From Cloacimonetes bacterium UBA6097 (GTDB lineage: Bacteria > Cloacimonadota > Cloacimonadia > Cloacimonadales > Cloacimonadaceae): DNA of 64,000 nt. The translations under genes were made by a program, and so were the position numbers. Below the pieces are notes generated by a model that saw only the letters and a program-made list of their open reading frames with translations, ran no database searches and had not been told where the DNA came from. How positions within the stretch are numbered: position 1 is the stretch's first letter; each line of letters opens with the position of its first letter. Location of the stretch: contig DIWV01000007.1 in assembly GCA_002435865.1 (NCBI GenBank), positions 544,609 through 608,608 of the forward strand. The letters are read 5' to 3'. Positions 1-9,100 of this stretch are shown in pieces.

Positions 1-418
1 TCCGGATTTCATGTATATGGGGGAGAAAGATTTCCAGCAGATAGTTGTATTGGAAACTATGCTCAAAGACCTCAATTTCCATACCAGAATTGTACGCTGT
101 CCTATAGTCAGGGAAAAAGATGGTCTGGCAATGAGTTCCCGCAATAAATACCTGGATAAACAGGAACGCAAATCTGCTCTCTGTTTATCACAATCTTTGA
201 AACTCGCCGTAGATTTGCATAAAAAAGGTGAAACCAATCCTGCTATAATACAGGACAAAATGCAAAAACTGATAACCAAAGCCGGTGGGAAGACAGACTA
301 CATCGCTTTCGTAAACAAAGATACTCTTATGCAGGTAGATAAAGCAGATAGTAATACACGTATCCTGCTTGCAGTATATATCGGCAAGACCAGATTGATT
401 GATAATTCTGCTGTTTAA
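1..418 (+). CDS. panC: Pantothenate synthetase, 3' part (partial)
   Basis: This is the C-terminal part of pantothenate synthetase (pantoate--beta-alanine ligase), which joins pantoate and beta-alanine with ATP on the way to coenzyme A. The reading frame is open from base 2 across the window edge (P-D-F before the first Met), so the gene starts upstream. Visible family motifs are the GEKDFQQ stretch, which corresponds to the usual 'FGEKDxQQ', and 'GLAMSSRNKYL', the conserved SSRN segment of the ATP site. About 138 residues are present, roughly half of the usual 280. The C-terminal domain looks complete and ends at a TAA 8 nt from the convergent permease gene. The start and the HIGH-type motif lie outside the window. 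Confidence 0.93.
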   Translation, partial: PDFMYMGEKDFQQIVVLETMLKDLNFHTRIVRCPIVREKDGLAMSSRNKYLDKQERKSALCLSQSLKLAVDLHKKGETNPAIIQDKMQKLITKAGGKTDYIAFVNKDTLMQVDKADSNTRILLAVYIGKTRLIDNSAV

Positions 419-425
419 GGAAGAT

Positions 426-1574
426 CTATTTCGTTACTTTCCTGAATTTAATGACACTGATAGTAAAGATACCAATCCCATAGACAAATAAGGCCAAAGC
501 CTCTTTCCACAAGTATTTAAGACCGTTCCCTTTGATAACTATTTCCCTTGTAATAGTCATAAAATAGCTCATGGGATTAAGCAAAGTCAGTCGCTTGATA
601 GACAACGGCATATTCTGGATAGGCACAAACAATCCGCTAAGTAAGAGCAAAAAAACCATCATGAACCAGGCAAAGAACATTGCCTGCTGCTGAGTATTGG
701 TCATAGTTGAAATCAGTATTCCCATTCCGAGTGTTGTCAGCAGGTAGATTGCAGCCATAAATCCCAGGGTAATAGGGCTTCCGGCAAAGTGTATGTTAAA
801 AATGAAATGCGCTGCCAGCATTACAAAGTTTATTTCGAACAGGGAAATCAGCCAGTAAGGAATCAGTTTCCCGAGTAAAAGTTCACTTTTACGCACCGGT
901 GTAACCATCAGTTGTTCCAGGGTGCCGATTTCCTTTTCTTTGACCAGACTCATTGCAGCAACCATCATGGAAATAATGGTAACAAGGATTACAACAATCC
1001 CAGGAACCATATATTGAGCACTATTCAGGTCTGCATTATACCACATCCTGTCCTGAACATCTGCCTGTGCCGGCATAGCTTTTAATATTGCTGCATTGAC
1101 AGGGTATTTATACGGGATATTGAGTTCGGAATTGATAAATAAGGCAATTATACCTTGTGCATAGCTTAATGCTACTGCTGCAGAATTGCCGTCCAATCCA
1201 TCCACCATTATTTGCAGGGCAGGTTTTCTGCCCAGAGCCAGTTCTTTGGCAAAACCTCTCGGAATTGTGACTATAAGCTGTGCTTTCCAGTCACTGATTA
1301 GTACATTCGGTTTCAGGTTTTGCGTATTCTGTATCAAATCAAACCGGTCAGTGGATGTAAAACTCCGGCTCAGCATCTGGCTGGTATGGGTATTATCCCT
1401 GTCTTCGATAAATAGTTTTACATGCTTAACCTCGTTTGTAACTGTAAAACCCAAAATCATCAATTGAATAAGAGGAGCAACCAAAACCAGGAATATCATT
1501 GCAGGGGTGCGGCTCATCTGCCGGAATTCTTTTTTAATAAAGGTCATAACAACTTTCAGAGATATCCGGTGCAT
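426..1574 (-). CDS. ABC-2 type permease (YbhR-like), efflux operon
   Basis: An inner-membrane permease of 382 residues in the ABC-2 (YhhJ/YbhR) family. It has one N-terminal membrane helix (about residues 25-45), a roughly 130-residue periplasmic domain, and five to six helices in the C-terminal half starting near 'QYMVPGIVVILVTI'. The family motif 'EKEIGTLEQLMVTP' sits at about 213-226 in the loop that contacts the ATPase. The ATG overlaps the stop of the upstream permease by one base (TAATG), so the two are translationally coupled and probably form a heterodimer. It is the last gene of the operon that starts with the TetR gene at 5996. The substrate cannot be read from the sequence; related systems export drugs and other hydrophobic compounds. 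Confidence 0.9.
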   Translation of the reverse strand: MHRISLKVVMTFIKKEFRQMSRTPAMIFLVLVAPLIQLMILGFTVTNEVKHVKLFIEDRDNTHTSQMLSRSFTSTDRFDLIQNTQNLKPNVLISDWKAQLIVTIPRGFAKELALGRKPALQIMVDGLDGNSAAVALSYAQGIIALFINSELNIPYKYPVNAAILKAMPAQADVQDRMWYNADLNSAQYMVPGIVVILVTIISMMVAAMSLVKEKEIGTLEQLMVTPVRKSELLLGKLIPYWLISLFEINFVMLAAHFIFNIHFAGSPITLGFMAAIYLLTTLGMGILISTMTNTQQQAMFFAWFMMVFLLLLSGLFVPIQNMPLSIKRLTLLNPMSYFMTITREIVIKGNGLKYLWKEALALFVYGIGIFTISVIKFRKVTK

Positions 1575-2671
1575 TATTTTAACCTCAGGCTAAATCGTTT
1601 CACTGCCAGGCTCAGCATCGCAGCAGTCATAACTATCAAAGCCAGCATTGGCTGCAGCAGTTGGCTGAAGTTATTGCCTTTGAGCATGATACCACGGATG
1701 ATTTGCAGATAATACTTTGCCGGCACAATATAGGTTATCAGCTGCAATGATTTGGGCATGGAAGCTATGGGGAAGATGAAGCCTGACAGCATAATGGTTG
1801 GAAGCATAGTAATGGTAATTGCCATCATCATTGCTACCTGTTGTGAGGGTGCAACAGTGGATATCAATAATCCCAGGCTCAATGCTGTCAGAATATACAA
1901 TAATGTAAAAGCCAGGAAAACAATAAAACTGCCGTTGAAGGGAACTCCAAACAGGGTCATGCCTATTACCAGGATAAATAAGGCATCCATCAGAGCCAGA
2001 ATGATATACGGTAAGACCTTGCCTATTACTATTTCATGACTGCGGATGGGTGAGACCAGGATTTGCTCCATAGTACCAAGTTCCTTTTCACGGGTAATGG
2101 CAATACTGGTCAGTAGGGCAGATATCATAACAAGAATCATTGCTATCAGTCCCGGTACAAAGAAATAGGCACTCTTCATATCCGGGTTGTAGAGGATATT
2201 AGTGCGTATATCAATAGGTGATATCTTCTCAATTTGATTAAATATGCCTACAACCGCAGTGCAGTAATTTTTTATTAGTGTTGCTGCATTGGGATCACTG
2301 GCATCAATAATGAGCTGAACCTGTGAATGCTTATCTCTAACCAAATCCTGCTCAAAATTGTGTGGAATAAGTAGTGCTGCACTGTACTTTCGCGATAAGA
2401 AAAGCTTGTTCAGGTTGCTTTCCGATGTTTTGGGATATGTAACTTCAAACGTCTCAGTGGAAGAAAAGTTCTTTATTAATTCTTTTGAGAGAGTTGATTG
2501 ACTATAGTCATAAACAGCAAGCTTAATCTGCTTTATTTCCATGTTCATGGCATATCCGAATATCACCAATTGAATAATCGGCATCAGGAACACTATCAAC
2601 AGCGTTCTCGGGTCACGGAAGATATGATTGGTTTCTTTGAGCATAATTGCCAGGATTCTGTTATTCTTCAA
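1574..2671 (-). CDS. ABC-2 type permease (YbhS-like), efflux operon
   Basis: Second ABC-2 permease of the operon, 365 residues, with the same plan as its downstream neighbour: an N-terminal helix preceded by 'KETNHIFRDPRTLLIVF', a large extracytoplasmic domain, then a multi-helix C-terminal half with 'EKELGTMEQILVSP' as the cytoplasmic coupling motif. The start is a TTG at 2671. I prefer it to the ATG nine codons in, because homologues have about this much sequence before the 'RDPRT' motif. It lies 11 nt after the ATPase gene. It presumably pairs with the 426-1574 product to form the membrane pore of a tripartite-type exporter. Confidence 0.9.
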   Translation of the reverse strand: MKNNRILAIMLKETNHIFRDPRTLLIVFLMPIIQLVIFGYAMNMEIKQIKLAVYDYSQSTLSKELIKNFSSTETFEVTYPKTSESNLNKLFLSRKYSAALLIPHNFEQDLVRDKHSQVQLIIDASDPNAATLIKNYCTAVVGIFNQIEKISPIDIRTNILYNPDMKSAYFFVPGLIAMILVMISALLTSIAITREKELGTMEQILVSPIRSHEIVIGKVLPYIILALMDALFILVIGMTLFGVPFNGSFIVFLAFTLLYILTALSLGLLISTVAPSQQVAMMMAITITMLPTIMLSGFIFPIASMPKSLQLITYIVPAKYYLQIIRGIMLKGNNFSQLLQPMLALIVMTAAMLSLAVKRFSLRLK

Positions 2672-2682
2672 CTATCAATCCA

Positions 2683-3417
2683 TCATGAAACCAGCTTTAG
2701 GAAAAGCTGCTGCATATTATCTACTTTATTTTGTGTTTTAAGTTCACCCGGTCTGCCCAAAGCAATGGTTTCACCATTCTGCATGACAAGTACCCGGTGG
2801 CAATATTCCGCTTCATCCATAAAGTGGGTAGTGACGATCACAGTCTTGCCGGCATCTGCAAGTTTGTTAATCACATTCCAGAAAGCACGTCTTGCCTGCG
2901 GATCTACCCCTGAAGTCGGTTCATCCAGAAACAGTAATTGTGGATTATGCAATAGGGAACAGGTCAATGCCAGCCTTTGCTTGTAGCCCAATGGCAGGGA
3001 TTTTGTTAGAGCTTTGTCTTTTAAATCTATTCCCATCTCAGTCAGCATAGTTTCTGCTGTGGCAAGTGCCTGTTCCTGTTTCACCTGGTAAATGCCACTA
3101 TAAAACAGCACGTTTTCCCTAACGGTAAGGTCTTCATATAGAGCGAACCTCTGGCTCATGTAACCTATACGTTGCTTTAGGCATTCACTTTCTGTCATAA
3201 TATCACAATCTGCCACAATAGCTTTTCCTGAAGTAGGTTTCAGCAATCCGCACAGCATCCTTATTGCAGTTGTCTTGCCTGCTCCATTTGCACCGAGGAA
3301 ACCGAATATCTCGCCTTTATTAATTGATAGATTGAGGTTATTGACAGCTGTAAATTTACCAAAGCGCTTGGTCAGGTCAATTGTCTGTACCATTGCTTGT
3401 AGTTTCTTGTCAGGCAT
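2683..3417 (-). CDS. ABC transporter ATPase (second half of a YbhF-like pair)
   Basis: ATP-binding subunit of the exporter, about 244 residues. It shows Walker A 'GANGAGKTT', a Q-loop 'GYMSQRFALYEDLTV', Walker B 'LLFLDEPTSGVDPQ' and the switch His in 'VTTHFMDEAE'. The signature is a degenerate 'SLPLGYKQRLAL' rather than LSGGQ. The start is the ATG at 3417, which overlaps the end of the upstream ATPase by 8 nt (ATGCCTGA) and has GAGGA 8 nt before it; an in-frame ATG at 3438 has no such site. In E. coli YbhF the two ATPase halves are one protein, and here they are two overlapping genes. The degenerate signature suggests the two nucleotide sites are not equivalent. Confidence 0.9.
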   Translation of the reverse strand: MPDKKLQAMVQTIDLTKRFGKFTAVNNLNLSINKGEIFGFLGANGAGKTTAIRMLCGLLKPTSGKAIVADCDIMTESECLKQRIGYMSQRFALYEDLTVRENVLFYSGIYQVKQEQALATAETMLTEMGIDLKDKALTKSLPLGYKQRLALTCSLLHNPQLLFLDEPTSGVDPQARRAFWNVINKLADAGKTVIVTTHFMDEAEYCHRVLVMQNGETIALGRPGELKTQNKVDNMQQLFLKLVS

Positions 3418-4351
3418 CAAATTGTTCCTCAATGGCACTGCTTTGCATATAAGAAAGATAGATATCTTCCATGCCTGGTTTTACCTTTTCCAGAGTAAAG
3501 CCAGTATGTACGAACTTTGATTGTAAAGCTTTTACAGTATCTTCAGCAGTTGTTTTATCCATCACAAGGTGCAGTTCATGTCCAAACAGCTGGCAGGAAT
3601 CAATGCCTTCAAATGAACAAAGCTTGTTTTCCATTTCTTTGAGGTTGTCTGCACTCAGACGGTAAACACTTTTATCCCATTTAGATATTATATCAGAGGG
3701 TGTATCAGAAGCCATCAGATTACCGTTAAGCATCAGTGAAACCTTGTCACAAAGCTCAGCTTCTTCCATATATGGTGTGGAAACAAGTATGGAAGTGCCC
3801 TCTTTTTGAATGGATTTGAGCATCTGCCAGAATTCCTGTCGGGATACCGGATCGACACCGTAAGTAGGTTCATCCAATATTAAAAGTTCGGGTCTGTGGA
3901 TAAGAGCGCAGGACAAAGCAAGCTTTTGCTTCATTCCACCGCTTAAAGCACCTGCCTTTCTGGTTTTAAATGCATCCAAACGGGAAAAAGCATACAACTC
4001 CGGCATGCGTTTATCTCTTTCAGAAGCAGGAACACTGAACAGCCTGGCAAAGAACATCAGGTTTTCCTGAACGCTTAAATCCTGATAGAGTGAAAACCTT
4101 TGAGGCATATAACCAAGCTGTGCCCTGATAGCTTTGTAATCTGTCTTCAGATTTAATCCCAGCACTTCACCTTCACCTGTTTGTATAGGTAAAAGCCCGC
4201 ACAGGATGCGCATTAGGGTTGTTTTACCTGCACTGTCGGGACCTATTAAACCATGCAATTCACCTGTAGCAACTGACAGTGAAAAATCCTTTAGAGCAGG
4301 CTTCTCTCCATAGGTGTGATTAAGGTTTTGAACCAGGATAATATCTTGCAT
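3410..4351 (-). CDS. ABC transporter ATPase (first half of a YbhF-like pair)
   Basis: ATP-binding subunit of the same exporter, about 313 residues. It has a Walker A in which GxxGxGKT appears as 'GPDSAGKTTL', a Q-loop 'GYMPQRFSLYQDLSV', a good signature 'ALSGGMKQKL', Walker B 'LLILDEPTYGVDPVSR', and a Thr ('VSTPYMEEAE') where the switch His normally sits. A C-terminal accessory domain of about 80 residues follows. The missing switch His here and the poor signature in the partner ATPase suggest one composite active ATP site. The start used is the ATG at 4351, just after the HlyD stop; a TTG at 4366 would overlap that gene by 11 nt and cannot be excluded. Confidence 0.88.
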   Translation of the reverse strand: MQDIILVQNLNHTYGEKPALKDFSLSVATGELHGLIGPDSAGKTTLMRILCGLLPIQTGEGEVLGLNLKTDYKAIRAQLGYMPQRFSLYQDLSVQENLMFFARLFSVPASERDKRMPELYAFSRLDAFKTRKAGALSGGMKQKLALSCALIHRPELLILDEPTYGVDPVSRQEFWQMLKSIQKEGTSILVSTPYMEEAELCDKVSLMLNGNLMASDTPSDIISKWDKSVYRLSADNLKEMENKLCSFEGIDSCQLFGHELHLVMDKTTAEDTVKALQSKFVHTGFTLEKVKPGMEDIYLSYMQSSAIEEQFDA

Positions 4352-4355
4352 ATGT

Positions 4356-5240
4356 TTATAATTCAACGTCCACAGGCATTCCGTCTTTTAGTGTATCCTT
4401 CGGGTTTTCTACTTTCAGGGTTACTGCATAGACCATAGAAGCTCTGGTATCAGGAGTAAGGATTGTTTTGGGAGTAAACTCTGCCTGATTACTGATATGG
4501 TCAATCACAGCAGGATATTTCTGACCTGATTCAGTGATGACTTTCACTTGCTGACCTGTTTTTACTTTGGCAAGTTCGGATTCAGAAACATAGATTTTTG
4601 CCTGCAAAGAAGCTGTATTGATTACTTCCAGTAAATTGGCATAAGGTGCCAAAGCTTCACCCTGGCGGTAATAAAGAGATGTAATTTTGCCTTTGGCAGG
4701 AGAGATTATCACTGCATCAGCTATCTTTTTGAGCAGGATTTTCTTCTGCGCTAATAGCTTTTCCTGAGTAGCTCTGAGCATTGTAAGCTGGTCATTGGCA
4801 TTATTTACCATTGTCCTGCTTTTTTGCAAGAGGTTGTTCAGGTCATCAAGGCTCTGTTGCTGAATAACTTCAGATGTTAATAATCTCTGTGTCCGCTGTT
4901 GTTTTTCCTGTATATAGGCAAGGTCTGTCTGTGCCTGTTGCAGATTGCTGTTGGCTATCTGTGTCTGGATAGAAAGCTCAGTAAGTGAAGCATCAATCTG
5001 GTCTGCCTGGTACCTGATTTCTCTTGAATCCAAAATAGCCAGAGTATCTCCAACATTAATCCATCTGCCTTCATCCACCATCAGTTTATTTATAATTCCT
5101 CCTGTCAGGCTTGGAACATGGATGGATATTCCTTCCAGTGTTGTAGTGTAAGTTTGTGCTTTTTTATTTAACTTGCATCCGAAGCTGAACAGCACTAACA
5201 ATAATGCCAAACCTAATATTAATAATCTTTTATATTTCAT
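4356..5240 (-). CDS. HlyD/YbhG-type membrane fusion lipoprotein
   Basis: Periplasmic adaptor of the efflux operon, 294 residues. The N-terminus is a lipoprotein signal with a hydrophobic run ending in 'LFSFGC' (lipid Cys at about residue 22). The HlyD plan follows: a biotinyl-lipoyl-like half motif ('GGIINKLMVDEGRWINVGD'), a coiled-coil hairpin at about 75-180, the second lipoyl half, and a beta-barrel segment near the end. AGGAG lies 7 nt before the ATG. It should bridge the ABC permeases to an outer-membrane channel, as YbhG and MacA do. No TolC-type gene lies in the window, so the outer channel would have to be supplied from elsewhere. Confidence 0.9.
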   Translation of the reverse strand: MKYKRLLILGLALLLVLFSFGCKLNKKAQTYTTTLEGISIHVPSLTGGIINKLMVDEGRWINVGDTLAILDSREIRYQADQIDASLTELSIQTQIANSNLQQAQTDLAYIQEKQQRTQRLLTSEVIQQQSLDDLNNLLQKSRTMVNNANDQLTMLRATQEKLLAQKKILLKKIADAVIISPAKGKITSLYYRQGEALAPYANLLEVINTASLQAKIYVSESELAKVKTGQQVKVITESGQKYPAVIDHISNQAEFTPKTILTPDTRASMVYAVTLKVENPKDTLKDGMPVDVEL

Positions 5241-5256
5241 CTTATCACTCCTCTTC

Positions 5257-5282
5257 GTCGTTCCTGCGCAGGCAGGAACCCA
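5257..5282. repeat. Small palindrome between the tetR and hlyD-like genes
   Basis: GTTCCTGC and GCAGGAAC halves sit around a short centre (bases 5263-5282 on the + strand, with flanking CGTC). It resembles the widespread intergenic 'CGTTCCTGCGCAGGCAGGAAC' dispersed repeats, and two looser relatives lie at about 32953-32978 and 33329-33355. It is not followed by a T-run on the minus strand, so it is not an obvious terminator. Confidence 0.55.
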
Positions 5283-5318
5283 TGCTGTTTTTATTAACTT
5301 TTGTCATCAATATTAATA

Positions 5319-5996
5319 CTACCAAAGCAGCCAACTGCCTGATAGCTTTTCCCTGAGAGCGTTATCTTCAGCACCGCAATGCTGAATCTTAAGTCCATAC
5401 AGGAACAAATCAAGGATAGCTTTTTCCCTGTTTGCTATGAATTCTTTTGAATTAACCTTGAGGTCAGGGATTACCTTTTCCAGAATTGGCCTGGCGACAA
5501 AGGGCGCAACACAGACTGCAATCAGACTGATGATGAATTGTACAGGATCAATAGGGCGGATTTGCTTATCTTCTATGGCACGGTTGACTATTTTAAAAAG
5601 CGGGTTATCATCCATTTTATCCATCTTGAGAATGTCTTTGACGATATGTGCAATCCTTCCCCCACCTGCTTCCACTTCCCACAGCATAAAGCGTGGTATC
5701 ATCGGATTACCTGAAACAATGGCAAGATAGTTATGTACAAAATTCTGTAACCACTGCTCAAAATCCTGCTCCACAGAGATATTGCCCAAAACCTGGTTCA
5801 TGGCATTGCGGATAACTCTTTCCGCCACAATATCAAACAACTTTTCCTTCGTACGAAAGTAGTAATGCAGCAACGCCTTGTTAATGCCTGCCAGGTCTGC
5901 GATTGTTTGTGTGCGTGCTCCGTCTATCCCTTTTTTCAGGAAAACCTTCGCCGCAGCATCCACAATCTTTTGTTCAGTATCATTAAGTTCTTGCAT
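5319..5996 (-). CDS. TetR-family repressor of the efflux operon (CecR-like)
   Basis: A 225-residue TetR-type regulator. The N-terminal helix-turn-helix covers about residues 10-55, including 'GARTQTIADLAGINKALLHYYFRTKEKL', a standard TetR recognition region, and the remaining 170 residues are the all-helical ligand and dimer domain. It heads the operon with HlyD, two ATPases and two permeases, the same order as E. coli cecR-ybhG-ybhF-ybhS-ybhR. A 20-bp palindrome at 6018-6037, 21 nt upstream of the ATG, is the likely operator, so autoregulation with release by an exported compound is the natural reading. GAGG precedes the ATG. The 77-nt gap to the HlyD gene contains a small palindrome but no terminator. 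Confidence 0.92.
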   Translation of the reverse strand: MQELNDTEQKIVDAAAKVFLKKGIDGARTQTIADLAGINKALLHYYFRTKEKLFDIVAERVIRNAMNQVLGNISVEQDFEQWLQNFVHNYLAIVSGNPMIPRFMLWEVEAGGGRIAHIVKDILKMDKMDDNPLFKIVNRAIEDKQIRPIDPVQFIISLIAVCVAPFVARPILEKVIPDLKVNSKEFIANREKAILDLFLYGLKIQHCGAEDNALREKLSGSWLLW

Positions 5997-6017
5997 ATCA
6001 GCCTCTTTGACTTTTAG

Positions 6018-6037
6018 GTTTAACTATTTGGTTAAAC
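6018..6037. promoter_or_regulatory. Palindromic operator, probable TetR-family site
   Basis: GTTTAAC and GTTAAAC are perfect inverted 7-mers with a 6-nt centre (TATTTG on +, CAAATA on -). The site is 21 nt upstream of the repressor start, and on the minus strand a TTGACT (about 6056-6061) could be the -35 box of the promoter it would block. Size and symmetry match TetR-family operators. The binding protein is inferred only from position. Confidence 0.65.
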
Positions 6038-6149
6038 TGTTTCGTCAGGGATTTTGAGTCAAGATATTTTCTTTGATTTGAGAATATTGTTTTTACTGGG
6101 CTATCGTTTTTTTTCTTTGTATAACTGCCTGATTGTATTTGTAAATTCA

Positions 6150-9100
6150 CTATTTAAAAAGCAGGCACTTTTTCATCTTTTCCTTACCAGTATTTGTCTT
6201 TAACTTTATCAGGTATACCCCTGACGGCAGGTTTTGATTATTGTTTAACTTTAAATCCCAGACAAGTTTGTTATTCCCTGCGTATTTAGGAAGATTTGGA
6301 AACGAAAACACTTTTTGTCCTTTGATATTGTATATTGTTATGTCCGGTTTTCCTTCTTCAGGCAGGTAATAGTCAATTGTAGTAAACCTGGAAAAAGGAT
6401 TAGGGTAGATACGGATTGTTGGTTTACTTGTATCAATTCCGGGAGTAGGATCGTATGTAATAGTAATAGGTATGGAAAGAGCATTTATCCCATTATAATA
6501 GATATCCAAAACATAGTCAGAAGCATCTTGAGGTAATTGTTCCTGTTTGCAAGAAATAGTCAGTCTGGTAGTTTCACTTTCAATCAGAGAACCCGATATA
6601 GGGCTTAGTTTTAAATAGTCCGGTGATTCGGTATTGCCTGAGAATATCAGCATACTGTTTTCATAGAAATAATGGTATTCTGAATCTATGGTTATTATCT
6701 CAAAATCAAGTTCAATCTCGTCCAGGCTGATATCGCTTAGAAGAGTAAGTACACATCTCAAGCTGTCAGCTTCTGTTCCATTTAATTTTGACCAGATTAT
6801 CGTTTTCTCAGAACCGATTGAACTAATCAGTGTAAGAGGTGATTGTCCACTCATAGAAAAATTGGAAGCGCTCGTGACAACTATTCCTTCAGGAATTTGT
6901 ATCCTGATTTGCTTTGTTAATCTATCCTGCCGGGTATTGTAATATGTAAGAATATACCTGTCATAATCTCCCGGAACAAAGTCATTCCGGTTACTAACCA
7001 GATAGGTACTGCCATTATCCCTTTTTTTATCATTTACATTCCTGATAACAGCTGTGTATTCAATGTACTTGCCATCAGTGCTTGAAAGAAATATAGGAGT
7101 ATGTATTATCTGGTCAGGGTGGACAGTTATCTCAATAGCAGGAATATCTGGTTCCAGGATGGCATCAGAAAAGACAGTGCCGGCAGGAAATCTTACAGCA
7201 TCCAGCCAGGCACAATCTTCATTGCTGAGATTGGATGCAGAACTCTCAAAACGCCAGCTTAAGGTGTTAAATCCCTGGCTAAGGTTAAACGAAACCTCCT
7301 GCCAATCTGATATTCCACTCCATGAATCCTGTAACTCACTATTTATATAGAATTTTAAACAACTGCCTGAGTTAACTATATCAGTTTTGTAATGGAAGAT
7401 AATCATTTTAGGTTCCTGCAGATCAAATGACAGTTCTGCAGTCGAGGTCTGATTTACTGCAAGACAAGGTGTTTTCAGGCTTTGTCTTCCTTCATAGCTT
7501 TTATCTGAAATTTCCCACTGATTTCCCAAAGGAAACATCCAGGAAAATCTTTCTTCCATTCCGGATTCAAAGCTTTCCATCATTTCACCTGCAGGTATAA
7601 CCATGTGATTTTCCGAATATAAGATATCAGGCACGCAAATCGATTCAGCAAACATATCCAGACAGAACAGGGTGTTCGTTTCTGTGTCATCTTTAATCCT
7701 GATGGAGAAACTCAAAACATAAGTTGAATCAGGACTTATAGTACTGATATTCTTTTCAGGTTGAAGGATTTGAACGCAGGAATTGTTTGATACCAGGTGA
7801 CAGACAGTCTCTTTGAGTTTGGCGCTCCCGTTATTGCGAATTTCATATTGGATGACAGCTCCGTCACCGGGATTTAGCCAGTTAAATTCAGGCAGTGTCT
7901 TTACAGATATTATTTCAGGACGTGGTGATTTAACCATTATCTGGCATGGAAAAACCAAGGAATCTGCTCCGAAGTGCGTAATAATGTCATACTGTATCAA
8001 CCTGTAATCAGGGCAGTACTTTGATATACTGAATTCTAAATGAGCATAATCAGATTCGTAGGAATTAATAGTTCCAAGATTATCAGTGTGTTTTGTAATA
8101 ACTAAAAGAGAGTCGCTGCAGACCATTTTTACATATACATCTTCTGCCGGAACCAGAGATGAATTATAGACACGTGCTCTCAGGTCAATATCTTCTCCGC
8201 TGTTGATAATACCGTCTTCATTGTCAAAGAAAGTATAATCCGGGATTGTCAGATAGGCTTCACCGGCAGCATAGCATAAAATGGTCTTTTCGAAAACATT
8301 ACAGTTGAAACCTGTACAGGTAAGCTTATAAGTCTCTCCGGTGACAGTTGGTTTTGTCCACTGCAGACTTACAGCACCATTACTGTCTGTGAAACCGCTG
8401 GCAATGATGATATTATTACGTGTAAGACAGACCAATACGTCCTGTTTGCTTGTCTGGACAGTCAGGGAAGTCGTTCCGGGTACAATTATACTGTTAACCG
8501 TTACCACCAGACTATCAGGAAGTGCCGTCCTGAGCACCAATGACGCATCCCCAAACAGGTTCCAGCCTAACATAAGATATTCACCTATATCGCCGTAAAC
8601 ATCAATCATATTGCAGGAACCGTTGTAACAAAGTCCACCCATTGTATTCTTGGTTCCGTTGACCAGCAGGTCGATAAAATGGTCCTGCGACCGCATTGGC
8701 TCTGCAACAGTCTGGGTTGGTGCGCTGGCATAAACACCAATTGCTCCGGTAGGTTCGTTCGTTAAAGGATTTTCAGCCCGCATGAAAGCTTCTGATAAGC
8801 AGGTCATGCCTTCGAATTGTCCTACGTAACAGGAAACGCATTGAATAAAAGGAAGCATGTTATCGTTGGTTAGGTTTTCCACATCCTCGATGTCGAATTC
8901 TGGCGCAAGCCAATAGGTCTCATAACCTTCGCCGGTATAAATAAGCAGCGACTTTCCGGCATTAATTGAATTAGCCAGGTCCTGCGTATCAGCTCCCCAG
9001 TTGGCAAAAACACTATCCACCTCTGAATATGTGTAGTTGAGCAATTTTGTGCGGATATTGCGCAAATGGTCCCAATTATGTTCATCATCGTCACCCGTGA

